A stretch of 64,000 bases of DNA from Erwinia billingiae Eb661 (lineage in GTDB: Bacteria; Pseudomonadota; Gammaproteobacteria; Enterobacterales; Enterobacteriaceae). The stretch is taken from positions 4,340,001-4,404,000 of the forward strand of contig NC_014306.1 in NCBI RefSeq assembly GCF_000196615.1, given 5' to 3'. The translations under genes and the position numbers were made by a program. Shown here in pieces: positions 1-8,834 of the stretch. Positions within the stretch are counted from its first letter, which is position 1. The number at the start of each line of letters is the position of its first letter. Under the pieces are notes generated by a model, which saw nothing but the letters and a program-made list of their open reading frames with translations, did not search any database and was not told the origin of the DNA.

Positions 1-1284
1 GAAGCGGTGCGTCAGTATGCCCAGTACTGGTGGCCGGCGGTCAGTAACAGCGCGGGCGGCCCGACGGCGTTGGGCTTCGCGGTGCAGATCCTGCTGCTGG
101 TCGGCTTCTTCCTGCTGAACTACTGGAGCGTCAGCTTCTTTGGCCGGGTGAACACCATCGTCACCACCTTCAAATTCATCGTGCCGCTGCTGACCATCGG
201 CACGCTGTTTATGTATTACCACGGCGCCAACCTCGATGTGCCACCACCGCCACCGGGCGGCGCGCATGGCATCTTCACCTCGCTGACCGGTGCCGGCATC
301 GTGTTTGCCTATCTCGGCTTCCGCCAGGCGGTGGACTTCGCCAGTGAGGCCAAAAATCCGCAGCGCAACGTGCCGCTGTCGATCATCATCGCCATCGCGG
401 TGAGCTTCGTGATCTATATCGCCCTGCAATATGCGTTTATGGGTGCGGTGCCGTCCGAAGCGCTGTCGGCGCACGGCTGGGATGGTCTGAAGCAGGTATT
501 CCAGTCGCCGTATGCCGATCTGGCGCGCAGCCTGGGGATCACCTGGCTGATTAACCTGATCCTCGTCGATGCGGTGATCTCTCCGGCCGGTACCGGCAAT
601 ATTTACCTCGCCGGGGCCAGCCGCGTGCTGTTTGCCTGGGCGCGTAACGGCCACCTTTTTAAAATCTTTGGTGAAGTGGATGCCAAATCCGGCGTGCCGC
701 GCGGCGCGCTATGGCTGTCACTGATCCTGTCGATTGCCTGGACGCTGCCGTCGGAGTTCCAGGTGTGGGGCGGATTGATTGGTGCCGTTACCTCGGCCAC
801 CGTGTTCACCTATATGCCGGGCCCGATCACCCTGGGCGCATTCCGTCGTCATCTGCCGGATATGCCCCGTCCGTTCCGCCTGCCGGTTGCCGCCATCCTC
901 AGCCCGCTGGCGTTTGTCGCCAGTACGCTGCTAATTTACTGGAGCGGCTGGTCGGTTAACGAAATTCTGATCCCGATTCTGGTGCTGGCGTGGGTGGGCT
1001 ATGCGCTATTCGGTAAGAAGTCGGACACCTCAGGCCGCGATCTGAAATGCGCCTGGTGGTTGCTGGTCTACTATCTGCTGGTGCTGATCCTGTCGTATCT
1101 CGGCACCTTTGGCGGCATCAATGCGATCGCGTCGCCGACCGATATGATCCTGGTAACTATCGCCTCTCTGTTTTGTTACTACTGGGGCGTGGCGGCCAGC
1201 CTGTCGGTGCCCGAAATCACCGATGATGAAGAAATTTCCACCGACGCTGACGAAAAACCGTCCGGCAAATATGCCCACAATTAA
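1..1284 (+). CDS. APC-family amino-acid permease, 5' end outside window
   Basis: Inner-membrane amino acid/polyamine transporter of the APC superfamily, seen here as the last 428 codons. The frame is open to the first base, so the real start lies upstream and the GTG at 7 is only an internal codon. Visible are about ten hydrophobic segments, the APC-typical stretch GIVFAYLGFRQAVDFASEAKNP (family pattern: Phe/Tyr-rich helix, then Glu-x-x-x-Pro-x-Arg), and a charged cytoplasmic C-terminus. Family members are usually 450-550 residues, so perhaps 50-120 residues are missing. The substrate cannot be read from the sequence. It is followed by a GC-rich hairpin and then a separate alcohol dehydrogenase gene. 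Confidence 0.85.
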   Translation, partial: EAVRQYAQYWWPAVSNSAGGPTALGFAVQILLLVGFFLLNYWSVSFFGRVNTIVTTFKFIVPLLTIGTLFMYYHGANLDVPPPPPGGAHGIFTSLTGAGIVFAYLGFRQAVDFASEAKNPQRNVPLSIIIAIAVSFVIYIALQYAFMGAVPSEALSAHGWDGLKQVFQSPYADLARSLGITWLINLILVDAVISPAGTGNIYLAGASRVLFAWARNGHLFKIFGEVDAKSGVPRGALWLSLILSIAWTLPSEFQVWGGLIGAVTSATVFTYMPGPITLGAFRRHLPDMPRPFRLPVAAILSPLAFVASTLLIYWSGWSVNEILIPILVLAWVGYALFGKKSDTSGRDLKCAWWLLVYYLLVLILSYLGTFGGINAIASPTDMILVTIASLFCYYWGVAASLSVPEITDDEEISTDADEKPSGKYAHN

Positions 1285-1302
1285 TCCATCGCGTTAACCT
1301 CA

Positions 1303-1327
1303 CCAGGGCGAGAAAAACTCGCCCTGG
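1303..1327. terminator. GC-rich hairpin after the permease
   Basis: A perfect 10-bp stem (CCAGGGCGAG / CTCGCCCTGG) closes a five-A loop 19 bp after the permease stop. There is no following T-run on the + strand, so it is a terminator-like or mRNA-stabilising hairpin rather than a textbook intrinsic terminator. Confidence 0.45.
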
Positions 1328-1421
1328 ACTGATCTCCATCAATACCCCACCGGCTATTTCCTGCGCATATTTCCCCCCGACCTCTCGAGTAATAATAAAA
1401 ACCTTCAAGGCAGGAGCCGAT

Positions 1422-2573
1422 ATGCAACACAGAATGGTATTGAATGAAACAGCCTGGTTTGGTGCGGGATCGATCGCGCAAATCGTCAGTGAAGTGAACA
1501 AACGCCACTTTACCAAAGCGTTGCTGGTGACCGATAAGGCGCTGATGAAAGCCGGCGTGGTGGAGAAAGTCACCGCGCTGCTCGACCGGCACCATCTGCC
1601 CTATATGATTTATGACGAGGTGGTGCCGAACCCGACCATCAGCGTGGTGCAGCAAGGCGTGGAGCTGTTTAAAACTGCTGGCGCTGACTACCTGATCGCC
1701 ATCGGCGGCGGCTCCCCGCAGGACACGGCAAAAGCCATCGGCATCATTATCAATAACCCGGAATTTGCCGACGTGCGCAGCCTTGAAGGCTTCGCCGACA
1801 CCCGCAACCCGTCAGTACCAATCATTGCTGTTCCCACCACCGCCGGCACCGCTGCCGAAGTCACCATCAACTACGTGATTACCGACGAAGAGAACCGCCG
1901 CAAATTCGTCTGCATCGATCCGCACGATATTCCGGTGGTGGCGATTGTCGATGCCGAAATGATGGCCAGCATGCCGCCTTCGCTGAAAGCGGCCACCGGC
2001 ATTGATGCCCTGACCCATGCGATTGAAGGCTTTACCACCAAAGGCGCGTGGGAGTTAACCGATGCGCTGCACCTGAAGGCGATGCAGATTATCAGCCGCT
2101 CGCTGCGGGCGTCGGTCGCAGGCGAAGCCAAGGGTGTGGAAGATATGGCGCTGGGACAGTATATCGCCGGCATGGGCTTTTCTAACGTCGGGCTGGGGCT
2201 GGTTCACGGCATGGCGCATCCGCTGGGGGCGTTTTACAACGTGCCGCACGGCGTGGCCAACGCCATTATCCTGCCGCACGTGATGGCATGGAATGCCGAA
2301 TACACCGGCGAAAAATACCGTGATATTGCCCGGGCGATGAACGTCCCAAGAGTTTGCGGCTTGAGCCTGAGCGAAGTGCGGGTGGCGGCGGTCGACGCGG
2401 TGAAACAGCTGTCCGCCGACGTCGGCATCCCCGCCAGGCTGCGTGATGTCGGGATGAAAGAAGAAGACATTGCCGCGCTGGCGCAGGCGGCACTGGACGA
2501 TGTCTGCACTGGCGGCAACCCGCGCGACGCCACGCTGGCCGATATTACCGAGCTGTATCGCCAGCTGTACTGA
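1422..2573 (+). CDS. fucO: FucO-like lactaldehyde reductase / iron-containing alcohol dehydrogenase
   Basis: NAD-dependent group III (iron-activated) alcohol dehydrogenase of 383 residues, the length of E. coli FucO. From memory it aligns with FucO almost throughout. The opening is RMxLNETAWFG, the nucleotide-binding motif is IGGGSPQDTAKAIG, a central AVPTTAGTAAEVT stretch follows, and the metal-binding region has GIDALTHAIEG (Asp, His) and GLVHGMAHPLGA with the following FYNVPHG (two His). FucO reduces L-lactaldehyde to L-1,2-propanediol. No other fucose or rhamnose genes are nearby, so the physiological substrate here is open. A SD-like AAGGCAGGAG precedes the ATG. Its 3' end overlaps the convergent LacI gene by 29 bp. 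Confidence 0.85.
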   Translation: MQHRMVLNETAWFGAGSIAQIVSEVNKRHFTKALLVTDKALMKAGVVEKVTALLDRHHLPYMIYDEVVPNPTISVVQQGVELFKTAGADYLIAIGGGSPQDTAKAIGIIINNPEFADVRSLEGFADTRNPSVPIIAVPTTAGTAAEVTINYVITDEENRRKFVCIDPHDIPVVAIVDAEMMASMPPSLKAATGIDALTHAIEGFTTKGAWELTDALHLKAMQIISRSLRASVAGEAKGVEDMALGQYIAGMGFSNVGLGLVHGMAHPLGAFYNVPHGVANAIILPHVMAWNAEYTGEKYRDIARAMNVPRVCGLSLSEVRVAAVDAVKQLSADVGIPARLRDVGMKEEDIAALAQAALDDVCTGGNPRDATLADITELYRQLY

Positions 2574-3633
2574 CCGGACCAACCGAACCCCGGCGGATAA
2601 AACGGGGAGTGAAAGTGGGCTGGGAGCCGGCATCATCGCCACGGATTTGTGAAATCACGCGGCGGGCGGCTTCCCGGCCCATCTCATACACCGGCTGCTC
2701 AATCACCGACAGCGGCGGCGAAACGATTTCCGTCCATGGGAAATTGTCATACATCACGAACGACAAATCCTGCGGGATCCGCAGCCCGCGCAGCGCGAAT
2801 TCACGCATCAGCGACTGGGCAATCAGGCTGTCTGAGGCAACAATCGCCGACGGCGGCGGGCCATTCTCAAACAGTTGCGCGACAATCTTGCCGATCGCCG
2901 CATCATCAATCGCATCGGTTTTAATCATCTCCGGCAGGAAGGTCACGCCCGCCTGCAGAAACGCCCGTTCCATGCCCGCCACACGCTGCGCCACCGGGGT
3001 CAGCCCCAAATCCTCCGGCTGCTGATAGCCGCCCTCGCACTGCATGCTGGTGACATAGGCAATCCGCCGGTGTCCCAGTTCCAGCAGCTGCTGCGTGGCT
3101 TCCTGTGCCGCAGGCGTAAAGTCCACGCCGATCACCTCCACATCCAGATCGTAAACGCCCCGATCGAACAGCGTCAGCGCACAGCCATCCGCCAGAATCT
3201 GCGCCAGATGCGGATTGTCTCCGGCCGCCGAGCTGCAGGGCGCGACGATAATGCCGTCCACGCGCTTATCCAGCATCACCCGCACCGCTTCCTGTTCGAT
3301 GTCCACCTGCTCATCGCTGTTGCTGAGGATCACATGGTAACCCGCCTGGCGCGCCACGTCGGAGATGCCGCGCAGCGCGAGGCCAAAGTGCGGATTTTCG
3401 ATATCGCCGACAATCACCCCCAGCGTGTTCGAGCGTCCGGTGTTCATGCTGCGCGCCAGCTCGTTGGGGCGATAGCCTAAGCGGCTGGCGGCATCGGTCA
3501 CGCGGGTGGCCACCTCGTCACTCACTGCGCCATAGCCGCCCAACGCGCGGGCGGCCTGCGCTTTCGACACGTTCGCTTCGCGGGCCACATCGGCGACGGT
3601 CGGGGCTTTGGCCCGTGCTGCTGCTCTGGTCAT
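2545..3633 (-). CDS. LacI-family transcriptional regulator
   Basis: 362-residue repressor-type regulator. It has an N-terminal helix-turn-helix ([20 protein letters not shown]) and a hinge helix ([15 protein letters not shown]). A periplasmic-binding-protein-like sensor domain follows, beginning [14 protein letters not shown]. The HTH has Lys-Ala-Gln in place of the more usual Thr-x-Ser-x-V at the recognition helix. It is transcribed divergently from the ABC transporter at 3835. The intervening DNA contains two identical 14-bp palindromes with the central C-G pair typical of LacI-family operators, one within its own predicted promoter, so I infer autoregulation and control of the transporter operon. 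The effector is unknown, possibly an amino acid or derivative imported by the neighbour. Confidence 0.88.
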   Translation of the reverse strand: MTRAAARAKAPTVADVAREANVSKAQAARALGGYGAVSDEVATRVTDAASRLGYRPNELARSMNTGRSNTLGVIVGDIENPHFGLALRGISDVARQAGYHVILSNSDEQVDIEQEAVRVMLDKRVDGIIVAPCSSAAGDNPHLAQILADGCALTLFDRGVYDLDVEVIGVDFTPAAQEATQQLLELGHRRIAYVTSMQCEGGYQQPEDLGLTPVAQRVAGMERAFLQAGVTFLPEMIKTDAIDDAAIGKIVAQLFENGPPPSAIVASDSLIAQSLMREFALRGLRIPQDLSFVMYDNFPWTEIVSPPLSVIEQPVYEMGREAARRVISQIRGDDAGSQPTFTPRFIRRGSVGPVSTAGDTAR

Positions 3634-3698
3634 AATAATTTCGAATCACATGTTGAGTGGATGAAGATTGACGGCTTTTACCGGCTGTGTCTACTATC

Positions 3699-3728
3699 AC
3701 TATAGCTGACTTGAGACCGGTCTCACAA
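3699..3728 (-). promoter_or_regulatory. predicted sigma70 promoter of the LacI-family gene
   Basis: On the minus strand TTGTGA (-35, 4/6) is followed after 18 bp by TATAGT (-10, 5/6), upstream of the regulator start. The palindrome at 3712-3725 lies in the spacer, an arrangement that would let the bound repressor block RNA polymerase. Confidence 0.5.
3712..3725. promoter_or_regulatory. LacI-type operator palindrome, copy 1
   Basis: Perfect palindrome TGAGACCGGTCTCA. LacI/GalR-family operators are even palindromes with a central CG; this fits with CCGG at the centre. It is identical to copy 2 at 3758-3771, 46 bp away centre to centre, in the regulator/transporter divergent region. Confidence 0.8.
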
Positions 3729-3757
3729 CCACCCTGTCGCCCTTCAGCCACCTGCAT

Positions 3758-3771
3758 TGAGACCGGTCTCA
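3758..3771. promoter_or_regulatory. LacI-type operator palindrome, copy 2
   Basis: Second perfect TGAGACCGGTCTCA, 63 bp before the transporter start codon. A leading T is also shared with copy 1. The 46-bp spacing (about 4.4 turns) could permit independent control of the two divergent promoters or a small loop. Confidence 0.8.
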
Positions 3772-3834
3772 TACTAATAAACCGATCCGCTCTCAATAGT
3801 CGTTGATGTTATCCACAACAAAAACGGACTGACT

Positions 3835-4665
3835 ATGAAATCGCATAAGCCCCTGATCGCTCTGGCCGCTTCCCTTCTCGCTGCGGTCTCTTTATTCACC
3901 AACGCTGCTTCGGCGGCCAGTAATGACAATCCCTATGGTTTGATTGAGCCCGGCCACCTGCGCGTCGCCAGCCTTGGCGATGCCAAACCCTATACCTTCA
4001 CCGATGCCAACGGCCAGTTCACCGGCTTCGACGTCGAGTTCTTTACCGACGTGGCGCACCGCATCGGCATCAACAACGTGGACTTTATCGGACAGGACTT
4101 TGCCGGGATTTTGCCGGCGGTGGCGAACGGTCAGTACGACGCGGGCGTGGCGGCGATTGGCATCACCAAAGCGCGCGAGCAGACGGTGGACTTTTCCTCC
4201 GGCTATCTGGCGGGTTACCTGACGGTGCTGACCAGCAAAACCTCGGGGGTGAAGAACGTCGATACGCTGGCCAAACACCGGCTGGCGGTGATCCAGGGCA
4301 CCCTGCAGGAGTCTTATGCGGTCGATCACTTTAAACAGACCGACCTGGTGCGCTTCCCGGATAACAACGCGGCGATCTCGGCGATGAACAACGGCACGGT
4401 GGATGCGGTGTTCCTCGATTATGAGTCGGCCAAAACCTACGCCGACCGTTATGACCTGATCCATGCCGCAGACATTCCGTCGTTTGACGCGCCGGCGGGT
4501 TTTGCCATCGCCAAAAACAAGGTGGCGTTCAAAACCGCGCTGGATAAAGCGATTAAGTCGGCGATGGAAGATGGCACCTGGAAACGCCTGTATGAGAAAT
4601 GGTTCCCCGGCTCGCCGATGCCGAAACAGTATCTCCCTGCCGCTGACCAGACCACCCAGTCCTGA
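3835..4665 (+). CDS. Amino-acid ABC transporter periplasmic binding protein
   Basis: 276-residue solute-binding protein of the family 3 (polar amino-acid) type. A signal peptide of about 27 residues ends ANAASA-like (TNAASA before ASND). The mature part has the family-3 opening [16 protein letters not shown] and [15 protein letters not shown], then [18 protein letters not shown]. It captures a small amino-acid-like ligand in the periplasm and delivers it to the permease encoded next. It is the first gene of an apparent four-gene operon (binding protein, permease, ATPase, FAD oxidase) behind two LacI-type operators. The ligand cannot be assigned from sequence. Confidence 0.9.
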   Translation: MKSHKPLIALAASLLAAVSLFTNAASAASNDNPYGLIEPGHLRVASLGDAKPYTFTDANGQFTGFDVEFFTDVAHRIGINNVDFIGQDFAGILPAVANGQYDAGVAAIGITKAREQTVDFSSGYLAGYLTVLTSKTSGVKNVDTLAKHRLAVIQGTLQESYAVDHFKQTDLVRFPDNNAAISAMNNGTVDAVFLDYESAKTYADRYDLIHAADIPSFDAPAGFAIAKNKVAFKTALDKAIKSAMEDGTWKRLYEKWFPGSPMPKQYLPAADQTTQS

Positions 4666-4727
4666 AAACGCGCCCCTCTACCCGGCGGCGTGACCTTCTC
4701 GCCGCCTAAAGAAAGTGAGTCCTTGCT

Positions 4728-5540
4728 ATGGATATTTTCGAGATCCTGAGGAAAACGTTTTTCGACTTTCCGTCGATGTTACAGGTTCTGCCGCAGCTGC
4801 TCGGCACCGGGCTGATCAACACGCTGATCATCTCCCTCTGCGCCACCGTGCTGGGCACCTCAATCGGCCTGCTGCTGGCGCTGATGGGCATTTCGCCGTC
4901 CCGCTGGCTGCGCATTCCTGCCCGCCTCTATACCGACCTGTTTCGCGGTTTGCCGTCGATCCTCACCATCCTGCTGATCGGCCAGGGCTTGGCCCGCTTC
5001 AGCTATCAGATTTTTGGCCCCAGCCCCTATCCGCTGGGGATTTTCGCCCTGAGCCTGATTGCCAGCGCCTATATGGGCGAGATTTTCCGCGCGGGGATCC
5101 AAAGCGTGGAACGCGGACAGCTGGAGGCCTGCCGCGCGCTGGGCATGAGCTACGCCCGTGCCATGAGCCTGATCATCATTCCGCAGGGCATCCGTCGCGT
5201 GTTACCGGCGGTGGTGAATCAGTTTATTGCCATCATCAAAGACTCCTCGCTGGTGTATCTGCTTGGGCTGATGGTCAACGAACGCGAGCTGTTCCGCGTC
5301 GGCCAGGATGCGGCAGTGCTGACCGGCAACCTGTCACCGCTGATGCTGGCCGGGCTGTTCTACCTGATGATCACCGTGCCGATGACCCATCTGGTGAACT
5401 ATGTCGATGCCCGTTACCGCACCGGACGCCGCAAAGCGACCGCGCCACAAAGCGGGCTGAAAGAAGTAGACGAAGTGCAGCAACGCAACGCGCTTGCCAC
5501 CCATCCTGCGTCGCAGCTGACGCCCGACAGAGGACAATAA
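4728..5540 (+). CDS. Amino-acid ABC transporter permease (HisMQ type)
   Basis: 270-residue inner-membrane permease of the His/Glu/Gln/Arg family. An N-terminal [15 protein letters not shown] helix begins the TM domain. The EAA loop is [18 protein letters not shown] with the usual following I-I-P-Q-G-I-R. About five TM segments are visible, with a hydrophilic C-terminal tail of some 40 residues. It probably works as a homodimer because only one permease gene is present. It is followed one base later by the ATPase gene. A hairpin (GGCGGCG/CGCCGCC, about 4682-4706) sits between it and the binding-protein gene and may set the higher expression of the latter. Confidence 0.9.
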   Translation: MDIFEILRKTFFDFPSMLQVLPQLLGTGLINTLIISLCATVLGTSIGLLLALMGISPSRWLRIPARLYTDLFRGLPSILTILLIGQGLARFSYQIFGPSPYPLGIFALSLIASAYMGEIFRAGIQSVERGQLEACRALGMSYARAMSLIIIPQGIRRVLPAVVNQFIAIIKDSSLVYLLGLMVNERELFRVGQDAAVLTGNLSPLMLAGLFYLMITVPMTHLVNYVDARYRTGRRKATAPQSGLKEVDEVQQRNALATHPASQLTPDRGQ

Positions 5541-5541
5541 G

Positions 5542-6315
5542 ATGCTGAAGCAGACTTCCCCGGCAGCGCCGGTCGAGGAGCGCGCGTTTCACGGCGCCAG
5601 CCTTGAGCTGCGTGACCTGACGCTGGCCTACGGCGAGATTGAGGTGCTGCGCAAGGTGTCGATCAGCGTCTCACCGGGCACCACCACCTGCATTATTGGC
5701 CCGTCCGGCTCGGGAAAATCGACCCTGCTGCGCGGCATCAACCGGCTGCACGAGCCGAAATCCGGCGATGTGTTGCTGGCTGGCCGTTCAGTGTTGAAAG
5801 AGAACCCCGACGCGCTGCGGCTGCGCATCGGCATGGTGTTCCAGCACTTCAATCTGTTCCCGGACCACAGCGCCTTGCAGAACGTCGCGCTGGCCCCGTG
5901 GAAAATCAAAGGATTGCCGAAGAAGCAGGCCTTTAAGCTGGCGGCAGACCGGCTGAATGAAGTGGGCCTGACCACCCGCGCCGACCACCGCCCGCGCGAT
6001 CTGTCCGGCGGCCAGCAGCAGCGCGTGGCGATTGCCCGGGCGCTGGCGATGGATCCGCAGGTGATGCTGTTTGATGAGGCGACCTCTGCCCTCGATCCCG
6101 AGCTTGTGAAAGGGGTGCTGACGCTGATGGCCGACCTGTGCACGCGTGGCATGACCATGGTGGTGGTGACCCATGAAATGGGCTTTGCCCGCAAGGTTGC
6201 CGACCAGGTGGTGTTTATGGATGAAGGTGAAATTGTCGAAAGCGGCACGCCGGAGCAGATCTTCGACCGCCCGCAATCGGCCCGTTTGCGCCAGTTTCTT
6301 TCGGAAGTGCTGTAA
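5542..6315 (+). CDS. Amino-acid ABC transporter ATP-binding protein
   Basis: 257-residue ATPase of the polar amino-acid importer class (GlnQ/HisP-like). Walker A is GPSGSGKST, the Q-loop is [12 protein letters not shown], the signature is [15 protein letters not shown], Walker B is [12 protein letters not shown], and the switch His is VVTHEMGFA. Glu-Ala replaces the common Glu-Pro after Walker B (FDEATSALD), which is a conservative variant. An N-terminal extension of about 20 residues precedes the first strand. It energises the importer encoded by 3835-5540. Confidence 0.92.
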   Translation: MLKQTSPAAPVEERAFHGASLELRDLTLAYGEIEVLRKVSISVSPGTTTCIIGPSGSGKSTLLRGINRLHEPKSGDVLLAGRSVLKENPDALRLRIGMVFQHFNLFPDHSALQNVALAPWKIKGLPKKQAFKLAADRLNEVGLTTRADHRPRDLSGGQQQRVAIARALAMDPQVMLFDEATSALDPELVKGVLTLMADLCTRGMTMVVVTHEMGFARKVADQVVFMDEGEIVESGTPEQIFDRPQSARLRQFLSEVL

Positions 6316-6372
6316 CGCCCTGTTGGCCGTTGACCGCCTCTTACTCTGTCTGACTGATAAGGAATTTGTTAT

Positions 6373-7491
6373 ATGGCTGTAACCGCTTCAAGCAAGACCG
6401 TTGCCGTGATCGGCGGCGGCATTATCGGTGTTTCCATCGCCACCCATTTGCAGCGCTTTGGCGCACAGGTCACGCTGATTACCGAGGCTGAGCCCGCCTC
6501 CGGCGCGTCCGGCCGCTCGCTGGCCTGGCTGAATTCTGCGGGTGAGCGCTCGCTTGCCTACCATAATCTGCGCATGGCCGGGATCGACCGCTATCGCACG
6601 CTGTTTTCTCAGCAGCCCGACGTCGACTGGCTGCGTTTTGACGGCGGCCTGTGCTGGAGCAAAAACGACGAGGCCGGCAGCCTGGCGCGTCATGCCTATG
6701 AAGCGGCCCACGGCTATGCCTCGGTGCTGGTTGGGCCCGACACCGTCGACCGTTTTACGCCGAATATCGCCAGCGGGGCGATGGCCGCCACCGCCATCTT
6801 CAATCCCGGCGAGGGCTGGGTCAGCCTGCCGCCGCTGATTAGCCAGCTGCTGGCCGAGTTCAAGGCCGCGGGCGGCAAGCTGGTTGAGCAGGCCGGGAAA
6901 GCCACGGTGCAAACCGACAGCGCAGGACGCGCCACCGGCGTGTCCACCCTTGCGGCCGGTGCGTTTTCCGCCGGGGTGGTGGTGGTGGCCTGCGGACCGT
7001 ATACCCCTGACGTGGTGAAGCCGCTGGGCGTGACCATTCCCAACGGTTCGCCCGTGTCGATGCTGGTAACCAGCGAACCGGTCGATCACGGGCTGAAAGC
7101 GGTGCTGAATACGCCACGATCGGCGGTGCGACCCAATCCGGGCAGTACGTTAGTGATGGATCATGACTGGTATGAAGCGCAGTTTACCCAGGATGCCGCA
7201 GGCAACTATCAGATCCCGCCGGCGGTGGTCACCGAGCTGATGGCGGAGACGACGAAGCTGCTGGCCGGGCATCCGCCGCTGCAAGCCGCTGGCTGGAAGG
7301 CCGGGCTGAAGCCGATCCCGGGCGATGGCGATCCGGTGCTGGGTGAACTGGAAAAAGTGCCGGGCTGCTATGTCGCCTTCACCCATTCAGGCGCCACGCT
7401 GGGGCTGATTGTTGGCGAGCTGCTGGCCGGGGAAATTGTCAGTGGGGAAAAACATCCGATGCTGGCGGCGTTCCGCGCAGAGCGGTTTTAA
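6373..7491 (+). CDS. DadA-like FAD-dependent amino-acid oxidase/dehydrogenase
   Basis: 372-residue DAO-family flavoprotein. The Rossmann motif VAVIGGGIIGVSIATHL lies at residues about 9-25. The FAD-adjacent EAEPASGASGRSLAWLNSAG follows, and a C-terminal GGxLGL-like stretch (THSGATLGLIVGELLAG) completes the fold. The family oxidises secondary or primary amine groups of D-amino acids, glycine or sarcosine-like compounds. As the last gene of the ABC transporter operon it probably oxidises the imported amino acid. It contains no obvious export signal, so cytoplasmic or peripheral membrane. The exact substrate is unknown. Confidence 0.85.
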   Translation: MAVTASSKTVAVIGGGIIGVSIATHLQRFGAQVTLITEAEPASGASGRSLAWLNSAGERSLAYHNLRMAGIDRYRTLFSQQPDVDWLRFDGGLCWSKNDEAGSLARHAYEAAHGYASVLVGPDTVDRFTPNIASGAMAATAIFNPGEGWVSLPPLISQLLAEFKAAGGKLVEQAGKATVQTDSAGRATGVSTLAAGAFSAGVVVVACGPYTPDVVKPLGVTIPNGSPVSMLVTSEPVDHGLKAVLNTPRSAVRPNPGSTLVMDHDWYEAQFTQDAAGNYQIPPAVVTELMAETTKLLAGHPPLQAAGWKAGLKPIPGDGDPVLGELEKVPGCYVAFTHSGATLGLIVGELLAGEIVSGEKHPMLAAFRAERF

Positions 7492-7494
7492 GGG

Positions 7495-7528
7495 GTCAGG
7501 CGTAACCGGATACGAGGTTACGCCTGAC
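7495..7528. terminator. Hairpin between convergent operons
   Basis: A perfect 13-bp stem GTCAGGCGTAACC / GGTTACGCCTGAC with an 8-nt loop lies four bases after the oxidase stop, facing the convergent aminotransferase gene. There is only TTAAT downstream on +, so termination may be bidirectional and not strictly T-run dependent. Confidence 0.6.
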
Positions 7529-7578
7529 TTAATCGTGAAGTTACACCGACCGTTATTGGCAAGGTTACGCCCCGTCGA

Positions 7579-8787
7579 TCACGCCTTGCGCAGCTGCCCG
7601 AAGGCGGTCTGGATGCGGCGACCGGCTTCGCGTACCGACGCCAGGTCCGTCGCAATCGACAGCCGGAAATACGGCGACAGGCCATAGGCGCTGCCCGCCA
7701 CCCCGGACACGCCGCTCTCCAGTAAATAGCTCAGCACATCCTCTTCACTTGCCAGCGGGCGGCCATCGGGCCGGATGCGACCCAGCACGTCCGCGCAGCG
7801 GCACAACACAAAGAAGGCCCCGGCCGGCGAGCTGACGCTGAGGCCATCCACCGTGCTCAATGCATCCACCAGGCTGTCGCGACGTTGCTGATAGGCCGCA
7901 AGCTGAGGCACCAGAAAATCCAGCCCGCCGTTAAAGGCCGCCACCGCCGCAGCCTGGCTGACCGATCCGGCCCCCGAGCTGTTTTGCGACTGAACCACCG
8001 CCATCGCGTCGGTCAGGACTTTCGGGCCCGCGCCGAAACCAATGCGCCAGCCGGTCATGGCGTAGGTTTTCGACACCCCGCCCACCAGCAAAATACGATC
8101 CTTCAGGTCCGGCGCAACGTTCAGCAGGCTTTGATGCTGGCGGCCATCGAACAGCACGTGCTCATACAACTCATCCAGCAATACCAGCACCTGCGGATGC
8201 TGGCGCAGCACCGCCGCCAGCGCCGACAGTTCGGCGGCGTCATACACCGCGCCGCTGGGATTACCCGGCGAATTCAGCACCAGCCAGCGGGTTTTCGGCC
8301 CAATCGCTGCCGCTAACTGCTGCGGCTGCAGCTTGAAGCCCTGCTCCAGCGGGCAATCCAGCAGCACCGGCTCACCGCCGTTAAACTTCACGCTGTCCGG
8401 AAAAGTCGGCCAGTAAGGCACCGGCACCAGCACTTCATCGCCGTCATTCAGCGTGGCGGCGAAGGCGTTAAAGATGATCTGCTTGGCGCCGTTGGCGATC
8501 ACAATCTGGTTGATGTCATACGCCAGCTGATTTTCGCGCAACAGTTTACGCTGCACCGCCTGACGCAGCGCTGGCGTGCCGGGCGTCGGCGTGTAGTTGG
8601 TCTCGCCGCGCGCAATCGCCTGGTATGCCGCCTGCTTGATATGTTCAGGCGTATCGAAATCGGGCTCACCCACCGTAAGATCGAGAATATCCACCCCTTC
8701 CGCCTGCAGGCGCTGGGTGAGCTGACGGGCGGCAGCATTCGCCGACAGGGAAACGCGCTGAACACGGCGGGACAGGGTAATGGTCAT
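7579..8787 (-). CDS. PLP-dependent aminotransferase, class I/II
   Basis: 402-residue fold-type I aminotransferase close to the AspB/PatA group. It has the N-terminal LTVGEPDFDTPEHI, the cofactor stretch IVIANGAKQIIFNAF, NSPGNPSGAVYD, and the PLP-lysine in VGGVSKTYAMTGWRIGFG, followed by the C-terminal small domain. It interconverts an amino acid and its 2-oxoacid. It is the last of three minus-strand genes (dehydrogenase 10197, monooxygenase 8835, this gene) with gaps of about 50 bp, so likely one transcript. In the sulfur-salvage reading it could handle the amino group of a cysteine derivative or its product, which is inference only. Confidence 0.88.
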   Translation of the reverse strand: MTITLSRRVQRVSLSANAAARQLTQRLQAEGVDILDLTVGEPDFDTPEHIKQAAYQAIARGETNYTPTPGTPALRQAVQRKLLRENQLAYDINQIVIANGAKQIIFNAFAATLNDGDEVLVPVPYWPTFPDSVKFNGGEPVLLDCPLEQGFKLQPQQLAAAIGPKTRWLVLNSPGNPSGAVYDAAELSALAAVLRQHPQVLVLLDELYEHVLFDGRQHQSLLNVAPDLKDRILLVGGVSKTYAMTGWRIGFGAGPKVLTDAMAVVQSQNSSGAGSVSQAAAVAAFNGGLDFLVPQLAAYQQRRDSLVDALSTVDGLSVSSPAGAFFVLCRCADVLGRIRPDGRPLASEEDVLSYLLESGVSGVAGSAYGLSPYFRLSIATDLASVREAGRRIQTAFGQLRKA

Positions 8788-8834
8788 GAAGAGATCTCGC
8801 GGTTAAGCCGGAGCGCATCCGGCTGAGAAAAGGA

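Noticed and set aside
1422..2573. A fucose or propanediol utilisation operon
   Set aside because: Only the FucO-like dehydrogenase is present; no fucI, fucK, fucA, rhamnose or pdu genes nearby.
4715..5548. 277-codon plus-strand frame overlapping the permease
   Set aside because: Out-of-frame shadow of the HisMQ-type permease; Arg/Pro/Gly-rich without TM helices.
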